DNA of 64,000 bases from Aralia elata (taxonomy: Eukaryota > Streptophyta > Magnoliopsida > Apiales > Araliaceae): positions 48,444,721 to 48,508,720 of the forward strand of contig CM068385.1 in assembly GCA_034770075.1 (NCBI GenBank), written 5' to 3'. The translations under genes were made by a program, and so were the position numbers. Positions 21,644 through 34,575 of the stretch are shown here, in pieces. Every line of letters starts with the position of its first letter. Position 1 is the stretch's first letter. The notes beneath the pieces are model-generated. The model was given only the letters and a program-made list of their open reading frames with translations, searched no databases and was not told where the DNA came from.

Positions 21644-23790
21644 ATGGATCGTGATGCGACCAGTAGCTCCTCCGCCTCTCGGACTTGGGCGTTGTTCGCC
21701 GTCGTAGGGCGTGCACCCAATCCTGTTCACTCCTCGGACCCGTCAGGCTCGTCGTTTGACGGAGGCTGTTATTCGGTCCTGGTCTTCCGGACGTTGAGGA
21801 GGCTGTTCCTCCGGATCGGTCGCGGGGCAGATGGGGCCATCCTCATGCACTCCGGCTCCATCAACTCATCAGGCTCCTTCTGGCGCCGCTGTGCAGTTAC
21901 CCGATCTTTTGGGTCGGGATCTCAGTCGTCACCCCTCGGCATCTCTCGTGGATAACGAGGGTATATTTCAGCTTTATTCTGATTTAATTCTACAATTTCT
22001 TCCATTCTCCTTTTACACGGATTGACCCCTTGGTGGGATTTTTGGCCCACCAGGATACCCGAGTTTACCCAGACGAGGGGTAACTGGTTTTCAACATCTA
22101 TTCCCTTTTCGCGGCCCTGCACTGTGATTATAGGGCGATGGTGGAACTCTTGGGGCTTCCGACATTTCTTCACTATCATCCCCCGCCAGTGCCCCTGCGG
22201 GTTTCATGAGGGGCTTTATTTTCCGAGCGATGGTTTCCACCAGACGCAGTCTCTTCATCTCCTAGACTGCGAGGTGTTGTTGAACCCATGGGACTGGAGG
22301 TACATTACTGGCATTAGAGTTTCACCGGGTCCAGCCGCGTTCCCCTTTGGATCTTGATATCACTCCCTGTGGAGGTTCGAAGCTTTGCTGGGACTTCCGA
22401 TGTTGATGGACCGGGTCTTTTAAGGCCCGCAGTATCCGGATTCTGGTGCCTTGGCAGTCAGATGCAGTCGGGTACGGTCTCTATGCGCCTGCCTATTCCA
22501 GCAGTTCAGGGCACACAGGGACATTCTGATACGACGCCTGGTTCCTGTCCATCAAGGGGGGTTGTTAGTTGGTTTTATGGGAAACAACTCCTCCACCATT
22601 CATTTCAACAGCGTCGTAGTGATGCGGTCAGAGATGTGGACCGCATCGGTGATTATGAATGCGGGGTCCATTCACCTTTGCATATTTCCTCCACTGGCAT
22701 GCGTCTACGCTCAGAGGGGACAGACTGATGCCTGGCTCGTCGGCTTCCTACAATTTTCTTGTTGGTGAGTCCCCTCCTACTCTCTCTTACTGTAATTCCT
22801 TTTCCTTTCATCTCTTTTCTGTATTTGATAGTGACATCAATGCCCTGTCTTGTTTCTATTCACAGTTCTGGGCCTTTCGAGCGGCTGCCATGTCTGAGGC
22901 CTATCACATTCTCTGGGCCCGGACACTTATTCCTCCCGGGTGGTCGGCGATGACATCACAGGAGTACTATGGAGGATGGGTCCCCGTGTCGGGCAGCTTT
23001 GCACATTGTCGTATTCAGCTGGAGTTGGTTGATCACTAGGCTGCTGACGGACGTCGTCTGGATTCCCTACACTCTTCCGTGCATACTGACTGTGGGGTTT
23101 GTGCCTGAACGGGCATCCCCTTCCGGCCCGGAGTTCGAAGCTTTCCACCCGTCGACCTCACTATTGCAGAGTGTTGGGTTTGAGGCTGTGGGTGAAGGTA
23201 TCTGGGAGAGCGCGCATTCAGAATGGCGTCTCTGGAGAGATCCGCCATCCCGCACATCCCTTTCTTTTCACTAACTTGCATGGCCGCTGTGATGCTCATG
23301 CCCTCGGAGAATCATGCTGCGCCGGGGGAGGATGGTCGGTATGGCTTTCACGGGTCCCACTACGAGTCGATGCATTCCGTACATGGGTGGGTGCCTCAGT
23401 ACCATCGGTCCTCAGTATAGGGCCACTTTCTTCCTTGGAGACCATGGTGTCCAGGCCTGGGTTTGGACGATGACCGACTACTGGGCTGCCTTGTGTTCGG
23501 GACCCCTACCCACGATGAGCGGATTCGCCTCATTGAACCCCGTCAGGTAGATCAGTTTTGTCGCTGTTTATTCCGAGGATTGGGCCGGGGTACCGGAGGA
23601 GGCTTTACACACCTACGAATCCTGACGGTGCAGGTTATGGATGCAGGCCCAGAGTATCATCTGATTGCCACAGCGCATCCCTAGCATCCCTGATGATGAA
23701 CTTTGGGTCGCTCCGATGCTCGAAAACGGACTCCCAGGGATCAGTTCGAAGGATCCTGCTTTTCATAGATGATACTGAATTTTTATTTAG
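21644..23790 (+). pseudogene. Antisense gene 1, second copy (plant-mobile-domain-like)
   Basis: Starts MDRDATSSSSASRTW, matching the start of the copy at 1940. It ends with a DDTEF-like tail before TAG at 23788. Both intron positions are kept: a donor GGTATATTT near 21960, and a second intron about 22764-22865 (GTGAGTCC to TTCACAG). Exon 2 still shows LHLLDCEVLLNPWDWRYITG. Roughly one frame change per 50-100 bp destroys the frame, almost always by added bases, so part of the damage is likely sequencing error. The acceptor of intron 1 is altered (CCACCAG). Confidence 0.7.
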
Positions 23791-24040
23791 ACCTGGATAG
23801 CGATAGGGCCTTTTTTGTATCGGCACTACTCCTGCTTAGATATTCTTTTTCATTTATGCAAATATGTACTGAACTACCATTTATTTATTTTACGCACAGT
23901 TCTCTTTTATCTTCTCTATGGAATTCACCCTGCTTTTATTATTAACTGTTTGATGCATTGCTTTTATTTATGGATTAGAGGAATGAAACCCCCTGTAGCA
24001 GTCTTTTTGGGGAGGAGTTTTGATACTATTTTATTTCAGT

Positions 24041-25885
24041 GCTGGATCGTCGTACTGCCGGGGTGGGGGTGATGTAGTTGACGTGTCGTTTGGTTTCGGT
24101 ACTAGGGGAGATGGTGACCCTATACCATATTACGCTATTCCGCATCTAACAGGAAAAGAGCTAGGAGACGTGCATGGCAGTGTACGTGGGAGATGGGGTC
24201 TTTCCGAGCCAGTCAAAAGCTGGGTTGGTCTCCTTAACGCAGCCTCTTCCGCTGAGTTGGACTGGATTTTAGCCTAGCCGAGAACGAGACTGGATTATCG
24301 CAGCTGGTCTTTGGGGGACATTCTTGGTCCTTATTAAACTTTCCATGGATGCCAGCGGGCTTTGTGGGATTGGTCCTTCTGAGCCATTTAGGCACGCCTG
24401 CTCTGTCAGGTGGTTTAGGTTTGGACAGTCTGGCGTGACCCACCCCATTGGAGGAGTATGCTCGCTTCAAACGGCCTTTTGCCCCTTGGATGGTCCCTGT
24501 GCTTAGGGGTTACTGTTGGTTGTCCATGCGCCGTCAATTCTTGACTTTTAACCGGTTTTGCGGAGGGCTGTCTTATTACCGGTAACCATCATCAGAACCA
24601 TTTGGTTCCTCTTCAATTCTTGATTGACGCATTCGGCTCACCTGTCTAGTTTCCGTCTTTTACTCGGTGATTTTTCCGTAGTCCGAGGAGACGCTGGGAA
24701 GGATGGCCTTGAGAGTGGGCGTTCTTGATGGCCTGTGTTTCATCTCAGTTTTGTATTTTGCCTGCAGGATGCTCGATCATTATGGGACATGCGGATTGTT
24801 GCGGGCACGTTTCGGGCCCTTCAGGTAGGATCACACCATTCTCCCCGATGATATTGGACGGGATACCTATAATGTCGGCCACATACTGCCAGTCCTTCCG
24901 AGGGTAGGATTCTTCAGAGGGAGTTCGACCTTATTGTACATGTGGTTCATGAGTCATCTTAGTTCCCATCGGCCATTTCCGTCGCCAACGCGGTTTTGCT
25001 TTAAGCCATGACATAACCACGCAAGTTTTCGCTTCGTCTCTGAGCGTTGCAATGGTGTGGCCTCCTGGGAACATATTTTTGTCGATCATTGAGGGTCCTC
25101 CTTTCAATCTATGGTTTTACTCGGGCTATTGCTCCTTCATGAGCTTCTTGACTCATGTGCCTGGCATGGATTTTCATTCCCATTGCTGGGTTAAGGGGCG
25201 TTGACGACGGCCTATCATCCCCTGGAGGTTATGGGGGAGTTTTGATCAGACACAGGATTTTACACCCCTTCGAGGGTACAAGCCACGGCCATACATTAAA
25301 ATTAAAAAAAAAAACGATTCCTTTATATCATTCTGTACATGAGAGGGATCTATTGCAGGTATACGAGCTTTAGGAATCACAGGATCTTTGCCGAATATAG
25401 TCGCGAGATGTACACATCCAGGACATTTGCCTACGTTACAGTGGTTGCGTGGAGACCATGGATTCGGCTAGTTTGGAGTCGGGACTGGGGCCTTTGATGA
25501 TTCTGGAGTGATTTTAACAGAAGATACCTCAGACCACGTTCCATTTCAGTCGATTCTGCCCAGACCTCGGGTCGCTGAGGACTCCCGACCTCCTCCTGGC
25601 CCTGATTACTACTGTAAGCCCGAGAGTGGATGCCGCCCTATGCCGAGAGAGATTGAGGCCATTCGGGCTAGAAGATGCTGCCATTGGATGATAGAGAGGA
25701 CACCCCACCCATTGTATTTAAGACCAGAGGCAGTGGTAGATGCTTCATTTTGGGACTGTCAGCCGAGCTACTGCTTTACTGGATCGTATTGATTTTGATG
25801 GGGCAGCAGATTTTTACAGGAGATGCTGATGCTTCAGATCTATCAACCACCCTGTCCCATCCTGCTTCGGCTAGTTTCAGATTTG
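24041..25885 (+). pseudogene. Antisense gene 2, second copy (plant-mobile-domain-like)
   Basis: Aligns from just after TTTATTTCAG through the LEEYARF-like core to the C-terminal coiled-coil region, ending around LVSDL. Near 25356 it has CAG where copy 1 has TAG, which shows that the copy 1 stop is a secondary mutation. Many indels break the frame. AATAAA follows at 25952-25957, as in copy 1. Confidence 0.65.
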
Positions 25886-26453
25886 AAGATTATTTTATTG
25901 CCTGCATAGACTATGTTGGTTTCAATCAGTTATTGAAAGGATAAATCTTGTAATAAATACGAACTTATATTTATATATAGACATGCATTTAAATTTAGTT
26001 CATTTTCCCCTTTTGTCGTATCATTGCCCTCCTATCGGAGCATCATGTTTTTATCCAACTGACCATGAATTTTGGACATTTCGCCTTCTTTCATTCCTCA
26101 AAGACCTTATGGAGATTTTGACAGAAATTGCCGCAAACACCTTTTGATTTCGGTCGGATTAGAATCTCAGATTTTTGGGAACAAACTGTTTGGGTTTGGA
26201 TCAGGTTATGTATTCTTGGGATGAAAACTGGTTAGGCAAGTTGGTTTCTTTTCGTGAAGGTTTTTGAGGGTGGTAAGAAGGTGTTTATCTGGCTATCGAA
26301 AATATGGTTTTAGGTTGGGGAATGGAAAGGATTATTTTTTAAAGGATCGGTACCGCGGCCATGATGTGCTGCCTACGTACCACACCCCACAAGTTGGGAG
26401 ATCAGGTCCTACGTAGTCTCCGCACTCTCAAAGGAAAAAAGGAACTGATAATT

Positions 26454-29400
26454 TTAAGCGTAGAACCGCTTCACCCGAGTCAGCATTGAGGGGTTGTGGA
26501 AATACCTTCACCATCCATTTTCTTGCAATATGGAGGGCTCCTCCGGACAGCTATCTTTCTTAATCACGAATGGTCCCTTCCCAATTCGGGCCAAAACTTC
26601 CCCCTGGCTTCGTTCCTGACAAGAACTTGATTCCCCCTCCTTTAGCACCAGGTCATTCTCCCTTGAATTTTCCGAGGTCTGATTCCTTTTGTCATAATGA
26701 TCGGGAGATCCTCTGGTTGATGATAGGCTGGCCGTGCCAAACAGCAGCCACCCTCCTTTCATCAATTAGGGCCAATTGGTTCGTATCGACTTTGCATCCA
26801 ATTCCTCCTCGGCTTATCTGAGCAGTCGATCATTATATCTTGAGGAGGGACGCCATCTCAAAACTTCAACTTGGCAGAAACAGTCCTCCATTCCCATATA
26901 CCAAGGCGTCAAGGTGTTGCCTACCCGTAGAAGTACGCGTAGGATTGTACGGTATGCCAGCAAGGGTTGCAGGGGTAACAGAACCGGCCATTCCCCCGAT
27001 GATTAGCAGACATTTTTCCGCCATTGATCTTCTTGAGTGTTCTTATTGGCCGACCTCCACTCGCCCCATTTCATTTTGGGACGGGTAAAAATGACGGAAT
27101 TGAGGTGCTTAATCTTGACACTGGTCACCACAAAAGTCCCTTCGATGAGGGCGGTTGTTTAATTTCTTGGTCATTGTTTCGGAGACCACAACCTCAAGGT
27201 TGCCCATATCGGCAAATGGACATTATTCCTGATGAAGCTGACGATGAACCCTCCTGAGTTAATTTAGGGAAAGAAAGCCTGCCTCTACCCATTTCGGTGA
27301 AATAAGTCGATCATGACGGAAAATGAACCGGTGCCCGTTGCTTGCTTTGGGCTCTATGGGGTCCGATTACATCCATTCCCCACATCGAAAATGGCCCTAC
27401 GGGTGAGGTTTCATTACAGTGCAGTTCATGGGGAGGCGTAATGGATCACATTACCACCATGCGCCTGCGCCTGACATGTGATAAACACCGTTTGACATGA
27501 TCTTCGTCAATCGGGCCCTCAGCGTCTCAACCAATAAATGGCCCTGACCTCAAAATCTTTTGGCAAGCATTCGGTCCCACTCATATGGGGCCCCACACAC
27601 TCCACCATGTATTTCATTCATAATCTTTCGGGCCTGTGTTTTCAATCTGGTATGCCACTGCAACAGTCCCAACCCAATCCCGGCATCCCCTTTTGTAAAG
27701 TGAATCGCCACTCATCAGGTAAAAACTTGCATCGCCCATCTTTTGAATTCTCATTCAATCCTTTCAGTCCGATTTGCCCTGGATCGGGAAGGGATCTGTC
27801 TCTCAGATATTCCTTTATGGCTCGTTATATACCACAAGGGCTTGCACTCGTCAACGACCACACCACCTCGATTTGATAACACATAGCTCAACATTTTCCT
27901 CATATGCCGGGGCATTCTGTACGGTGATCTCAATCTGTCTGGACTGTCCCTACCTTTGATCAACGTGGATTAAGGAAGCCAAAAGTCGCCAATGCATCGG
28001 CAAAATCATTTCGTCCCCGAGGAGTATATGGCGGAAGGCGATATCTTCGAACTCTTGGCATAAGCTGGGTTGACACAACAATGGTATGGAAGTGTAACCG
28101 AATCCTCCTTAGTGTTTGTATACCCCGTATTGCATTGTTCTGATTACCCAATTCCTGATTCCCCGAACACCCGCTAGTCCTTTTTACTGCCCATGTCACG
28201 GGCCAATCGTGGAAGTCCCAAGATTTACACTCCCTTCGTATTCAGCGGTTTGTTTGTTTCCGAATTGCTGTGAAACGAAGTTTAGTGGGCCATCGGGGTA
28301 TTGTTCTCACTCTCGGTGATAGAGCGACTAGGACCAGCTCCGGCTCCTAGCCACCCTCGGCATTCATTATGCACCATCATAATATCAGCTTCCAAAATTG
28401 GTCCCCTCGTCAATCACATTTTTCGTGCGATAACCCAAATATATATCCTCGACCCGGAAGAGGAGTTTTCTAAAGGCTCCGTCCCTCCTGAACGGTTTCT
28501 TTCTGCAAACTGATCTGCAATTCCCTGCCACTTTCATGGCCTTTCTGGGTCACTACCCGACACCATTTCCCAAACTGTTTGTAAAGAATTAACTGCCATC
28601 CGTGGATAATCGACCAATTTCAGGCATGGGCCTTTTCAAAAATATATTTTAGGGGATCCATTCTTGATATCAGGTACGTTGTATGCCCCATGGAGGTAGT
28701 GCTGTTAATCTCCCTGCAAGCCCAGCCAGAGGCGACAACAAGTCTTCTCGATGGGAGTGTTAATTCTGCTCACATTGGCTAAAATCTTTTGCTGGAGGTA
28801 ATAGATGGCCTTGGCTCTTTTAACCCGCCTCATTTTTCTGTCCCAATCATACATCCCATCGCGATAGGATGTTGACGGATATATACCATCAATAAAAGGG
28901 ATCCCATCCTTCGGGGGGGTACCAGGCACTGGAGGGGGGGGGGGGGGGGGGCCTCCGTCAGTTGTTTCTTAATGATCTTGAAAAGCCCTCTGACACTACC
29001 CTGCTCAATTCCATTCTTGGGAAGCACCCTTTCTTAAAACAATTTAAAAAAATCACGGCTCACCCATGTAGTCGTCAAGTGAGATATAAAACGGCTGATG
29101 AAGTTTATTCTCCCCAGGAAATCCTCTTATTCTCCTCTCTCCTGTGCGAGGTGCTGGCATATCCACTAATGGCACTTAATCTTTGCTGGTGATCCAACTC
29201 AAATGCCCCGATCACTTAACCAGGAATCCCAAGAGCTTAACCTGACTGCACTCCGAAAGCACATTTGGCTGGATTGAGGTTTCAGATTATACTTTCTGAG
29301 CCGATCCGATAATAGCTTTTTGAGATTGAGTTATATGATTCGGTCACCTCTTACCTTTGATTTCACAATAATGTCATTCCACGTAGACCTCTATCTTCCT

Positions 29401-30298
29401 TGTGCATCATATCGTGGGAAACAAGGCCATCATGGCCCTCTTGATAAAGTTAGCCCCTGCATTTGTGAGACCGACAAGCCAGTCGGTCTATAGCAGAAAG
29501 TGCCCCCCCAGGGGGTGGGTGATGAATGCGGTTTTTTTTCCCCGATCCTTCCTCCGCCACCATTATCTGATGATATCCCGGCGAAGCAATCCACAAAAGA
29601 AATACATTTCGTACTGGGACTTGTGTTGATACTACCAGGATGTGTATGAATAGGACACCGGGAAGTTATCCTTGAGACTGGCCTTGCACTTTAAGATCCC
29701 TGTAGTCTAGGCATACCCTCACCTTTTCCTCCAGGTTTAGGCCACTGGGACCACATTGGATAGCCATTCCGGGTAAGTGGACACCGATTATGATTCCCCG
29801 CCCTGATACTGTTTGATGATCTCTTCCTTCACTTTTAAGCTCCACTCAGGTTTCAACTTCCTTAGTTTTCTTGTTTCTGCTTGACAGGCCTGATAACCCT
29901 CCATGATGGGTAACCGGTGCACCACAATGTCGGTGGACAATCCGATCATATCCCTCGTGCGACCCACGCAAAGACATCCTCATATTGGCTTAGTAACTCA
30001 ATGATATATTTCGGCTTTTTGGCTGGGGTGATAAAGGTTCTGTCCCTTATCTTGAGTTCTTTTGGATTGTCAGGGGGTTCCGAATATCAACGGTGATGGT
30101 TTGGGTTCCCAAGTTGGGTTTGGGTTTATCCTCGACCCATACTCCTTGATCTCGTCAGGTGCTGTCGTTCGTAATCTGTCTCCATCTTGTTCAAATGCCC
30201 ATTAAATCGAAATCCAGGCTCAATGTCAAAAATCATAAAATCATCATTCAAATTTGAAAGACCGTTTGTTAGGACAAGGATTACTCAAATTGGTACAC
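26454..30298 (-). pseudogene. pol: Tat pol, second copy
   Basis: Collinear with 6160-9636, from the stop after VKRFYA back to the splice-acceptor-like TTCAATGTCAG near 30299. RT, both RNase H and integrase segments are recognisable, scattered over all three frames. An 18-bp run of G (28934-28951) sits inside the RNase H-coding part and has no counterpart in copy 1. The indel density is too high for normal decay of a young copy and fits poor consensus sequence. Confidence 0.8.
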
Positions 30299-30616
30299 CT
30301 GACATTGAAAACAAAATACTTGTCATATATAAATCATTTTTTCACGATGATCGCATTTTTCAAATAACAAGAAGAAAACGACATAATGATGCAGAAGAAT
30401 AAAACAACAAACCAAAAATATAAACTTCTTCATTCCCCCCATCCATCGGGGGTCAAATCACCCTGACGTCCGAGCTTTACCCCTGTTTGGATATCACTGG
30501 TTTCTGGGTCCAATTGATTCGATGGTCAGGGTCAGCTGAAATGCGCTGGAATGAAAAGGAGGTCCTCACATCGGACACCTCCCAGATGATTACGGATACG
30601 TTCCGCCTGAAAGTTC
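30299..30616 (-). other. Protease-RT spacer of Tat copy 2, candidate intron
   Basis: Counterpart of 9637-9938. A gag-protease frame ends at 30617 (AGLIIPGEGME, then stop) and RT sequence begins after a T-rich acceptor. No gene is seen inside. Confidence 0.4.
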
Positions 30617-33600
30617 TCACTCCATACCCTCTCCAGGAATAATCAGTCCTGCCCAATCGATGACAGGCACAACTTGTTGGGCTCCCCCGGTGGTCATGAT
30701 AATATTCGTCCCCTCCTTTACTGCTTGTTGATTGTCCGGGGATGGTAGCATTTGGTTTTCAAACTCTTTTGGCGACCATCCTGCAGGAAATACTTTCACC
30801 CCTCCGGGCTGACTCCATTACGTTATTGTGGGGGTTAACTCTTCATTCCCTGCCCCAATTCATAGGTCTCGCTGATCCCCTGCTTATCGTCGGACTTTGG
30901 TCGCATGGCCTGGATGCCAGCACAACTAGATCGAATCGGAGAGTCGCACCCTGACGGTGTCCCCGTACTCTGCGCCCATATGGTATCCCAATACCTGCTT
31001 TGCCTATTCTGCTGTGGTAGCGTGGATGGGTTTGGTGATTCCCTGACTGCTTTTCCCTAGTCCCTGTCCCAGGTTGGATAGTTCATTTTAATCATTTTCC
31101 TTTGGCCACAAAAGGTGAGTTCCGGAGAGGTGAGAACCCTCAGGTTTCACAGGCTGGAGCCCCCAGGCATCTATAATGGTGGGGAGTGCTAATCTCTAGT
31201 GCTTGAAAGCTGGCAGGGCGCCGCTGACTCATCCACATTGATAAATTTTTTTACTGGTAGGCCACCCCTGGGAGGAGAAGGGTCATCACATTCGGAATCC
31301 GAGATTGTTACCAGATTCCCATCGATGATCAACTTGATTTGTTGGTGGAGCGTGGATGGGGGAAACTGCCCCGGCCCATGTGTATCCACGGCCTCCCTAA
31401 CAGAAGGTTGTAGCTTGCCGTAACTATTCCAGGACCTTGGAAGGAGATATCAAAAGTACAGGGTCCTATCTCCACTGGCAATTCTATCTCCCCGATGGTG
31501 TCCTCCGGGATCCGTCAAAAGCCCGAACCTACCACATGACTGGGCCCGTAGCGATTGGGACTGATGTTCATTTTCCTTCAGCGTTGCTGAAGAGGACATA
31601 TATTCAATGCCGATTCCCCCTGATCGATCAGTACCACCCATTCATGACATATCCTCCTGAGGAGAATTACTAGCAATGTGTAGCGGTTCTTCTACGTTTT
31701 GCCCCCTTCCCTCTTTGGGAATGTCCTCATCCGTAAAGGGATATTTGCATCGGTTTCCAATAAGTGGCCTACCAGCCGGCCGAGAACCCTCCTCACTAAT
31801 TTCTTTGGACACAAAATGCCTCCTCCAGAACCTTCATCATGGTTTTGCAGTGCTCATTGGATGACAACACCAAGTCCATGACTGATGTTAGGGTTGATTC
31901 CTCATTTAAAATCTGGATCCCCCTCATTTCCGGGTGATCCATCCTTTTCAAAAACTCTATGGCCCTTTCCTCGGAAACCTCTTCATTTTTTCTCTTTTGG
32001 CTCTCAAGGACTCGCCCCGGGAAGATATAGGGGGTTCCCCTTGGTCGTCACGGAAGCACAACTGGCCGCTTCCTCGGGTATTTCCCCCGTAATTCCAGGG
32101 TACAGTCTTCAGACTACTGATAGGGAGTTGTGGCCTTTGCAGCAAAAATGATGGGCCTCGGAGCTATCAAACTTGATAGGTCCCTCTATGTTATTCGTAC
32201 TTACCCCTATCAACTTGATGGGCGTTACCCTCGCACTCCCATGGTCATGTATCACATTTATCATCCCCTCAACTTTCTGCACATAGTTCAACCTTTGGCG
32301 CTCCCCCGCCTCACTTGCCTCCGTCGCATTGACTCCCCCTTCCATCATGTCTTGGCAGGGGATTTGCCTTAACATTCGGGGAAGTCCGGCTGTTCCACCA
32401 CCACAATCTCTCCACTGTCAATCAGGGTTTTGGATTCGATGCTTTAACGTCCAGCAATCCTGTGTATCAATGGCCAGGGGAACTGGAGTGGTATGCACAC
32501 CGCTTGCTCGGGTCAAACCTTCTACCCTTTGGGTCACTCGGGGGTGCCAAACCAACAATCTTCTTTTGGGCTACTAATACCGCTAATACTCGTTCAAGCG
32601 GCTCCCCCGAGCGGGGTGAATACTCGGTTTTGCGATGCCTCATATCTTCTTCGCCCCTCTACTCTTTGATCTGAGAAATTGGGCTGTCGGGGTGGCCCTC
32701 CCCTCTGTGCCTGTACCGGAAGATGGTTTTTCTGCTTTACTGGACGACCCTTGTAGGATGAGGGAGACATCCTCTTCCTTCCTCTTTTGGACCCTCCGGG
32801 AAGTGCTGCCATAGTTTCCATACTGTATATGCTCGTCAGAAGTTTCTAAAGCAGTAAGATCCCGGATTTTAACCGATTTCAACCCCAAGTCAACCAACTC
32901 TCCAATTTTAATCATTGCCGCACAAGGTCTTCAAATCCCTGAGATGACCCTCTCATTAATACGGTGCCATCCTGAATGTCTACAAAGGTCATTACCATCT
33001 CTGATTCGCTCATCGGGGGGAGTTTACCTGGGCAGCCATGCCCCTCCATCTTTGCGCATTATTCCCTAAAGGATTCCCTAGGCTGTTTTTTAACCTTTGT
33101 CATTTGGTAACCTGTCAAGAGCCATCTGGGCCTGAAAGCTGTATTGGGTTAAGAAAGTATGGGCCAATTCCTCCCAGTTATGGATTCGGGCGTTTGTCGA
33201 GGCGGGCATACCATATTCTTGCCTCCCCTGTTAAGCTTTTCTGAAATAGCTGCATTCTTAACCCCTCGTCTTCGGCATAAGCCTCCGAGTTCTCCAATGT
33301 AATATTTTCAAGTGTGTATAGGGGTCTCCCTTTCCATTGTACTTTTCAAACTCGGGAACTTTGAACTTTTCTGGATATCTGGCTCCGGGGAAAACACATA
33401 AATCCGAGTAATTAACCCTGCCCAGGGAGCCTATGCCCTTTAGAGATTGGATGTTTCCTCCATGTATTTCATTTTTCTCCGAAGGTCGTCATGGTCCCCT
33501 TCCTCTGGGATAGTAATCACTGTCCTGCCAGGTATGGGAACGGCCTTTGGGATGACTGGCTCGTCCTTGAGTCGGGGTTGGTCCTCTTTTAAGCAAGTTT

Positions 33601-33782
33601 GTACCATTTTTAGGAGGATTCTGATCATCCCCTGGTGGTGGAGTATTATGCGATCCCTGGTTTACCGGATCCTGTCTGATTAAGAACTGTTCCTTTAACA
33701 TTGTGGCCATTTCCATCATCTGTCTTTTAAAATCATCAAACTCCTCCCGAGATATGGAATTATGGTTAGGAAGATCAGCCAT
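30617..33782 (-). pseudogene. gag: Tat gag-protease, second copy
   Basis: ATG at 33782 (MADLPNHNSISREEFDDF), with an upstream in-frame ATG at about 33893 that would add a leader peptide. Gag, the protease (LIIDGNLVTIS region visible at about 31190-31390) and the tail ending VIDWAGLIIPGEGME follow the order of copy 1. The tail is longer and clearer than in copy 1. Frame shifts become rarer above about 33 kb. The translated roles are those of gag and protease; this copy is not functional as sequenced. Confidence 0.8.
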
Positions 33783-34555
33783 TTCAGATGTAGAGACCTG
33801 GGCTTTCTTAGACTGCGAACGAGTTTGAGGAGCAATCCTACAGAGACAAATGGTTCGAAGTTTAGTCCTGGGGAAATGAAAACATGGATGCATGCTAAAG
33901 CTATAAATTTTTTGTGTTTTGGGGTTCTTTAATCTTTCCCTGCAAAAGAGAAAGTTAGTAGTCCTTTAGTGCCATAACCAATGCTAAACATGCTTTATTA
34001 TGCTCCCCCAACTATTCCCTGCAATTCACAGCGGTTAGTAATCTCTTTCGACACAGAAAAGGGATGTATGAATATTGAATGAGATCATGACATTTAGACA
34101 TATAAACGTAAAAAGGCATGAAGAGACTTTTTCTGCGTTGGGTTATTCTGAGGATGACCTATCCTAGGGTTACTCTCACGGGCTTTTCGGCATGAAGGTT
34201 CCCAAATCTTCGCAATCTACTCGTTTGAGCCCTTTCGATTGGAGCGGATTTGAGTGGTGCGTTTCCTGAGCCATCTCCGGGGAGCAGCCCCATCGAGTCC
34301 AGTAATAAGCAACCGACAGGTTCGCCTCAGGAGGAGGTACTCTCTCAACATACATTCACATTCATCGTCCTCACCGTATGCAAATGATTTCTTTAAAGTA
34401 AAGCCATTCCATTCAATCATTCATTCATTGGACAAAACACGCATTCACACAACAAAAACACAAAAGATCAAAATATCGCATGCACACACATATTCATGAA
34501 TTTTTTAAAGGATAGAATAGCATCAAGATTTTAATGCGGCTTAAGCCCTCTAATG
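33783..34555 (-). other. Untranslated leader of Tat copy 2
   Basis: Between PBS and gag. It is strikingly similar to 12948-13703, including the region coding MLREYLLLRRTCRLLITGL on the minus strand. No independent gene can be supported. Confidence 0.6.
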
Positions 34556-34573
34556 TCCCCAGCAGAGTCGCCA
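34556..34573 (-). other. Primer binding site of Tat copy 2
   Basis: Same 18 bp as 13704-13721, complementary to a tRNA-Arg-type 3' end and 2 bp from the LTR. Confidence 0.85.
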
Positions 34574-34575
34574 GC

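Noticed and set aside
28934..28951. 18-bp G run as a G-quadruplex element
   Set aside because: Absent from the other Tat copy and located in the error-rich stretch within pol; a sequence artefact is more likely.
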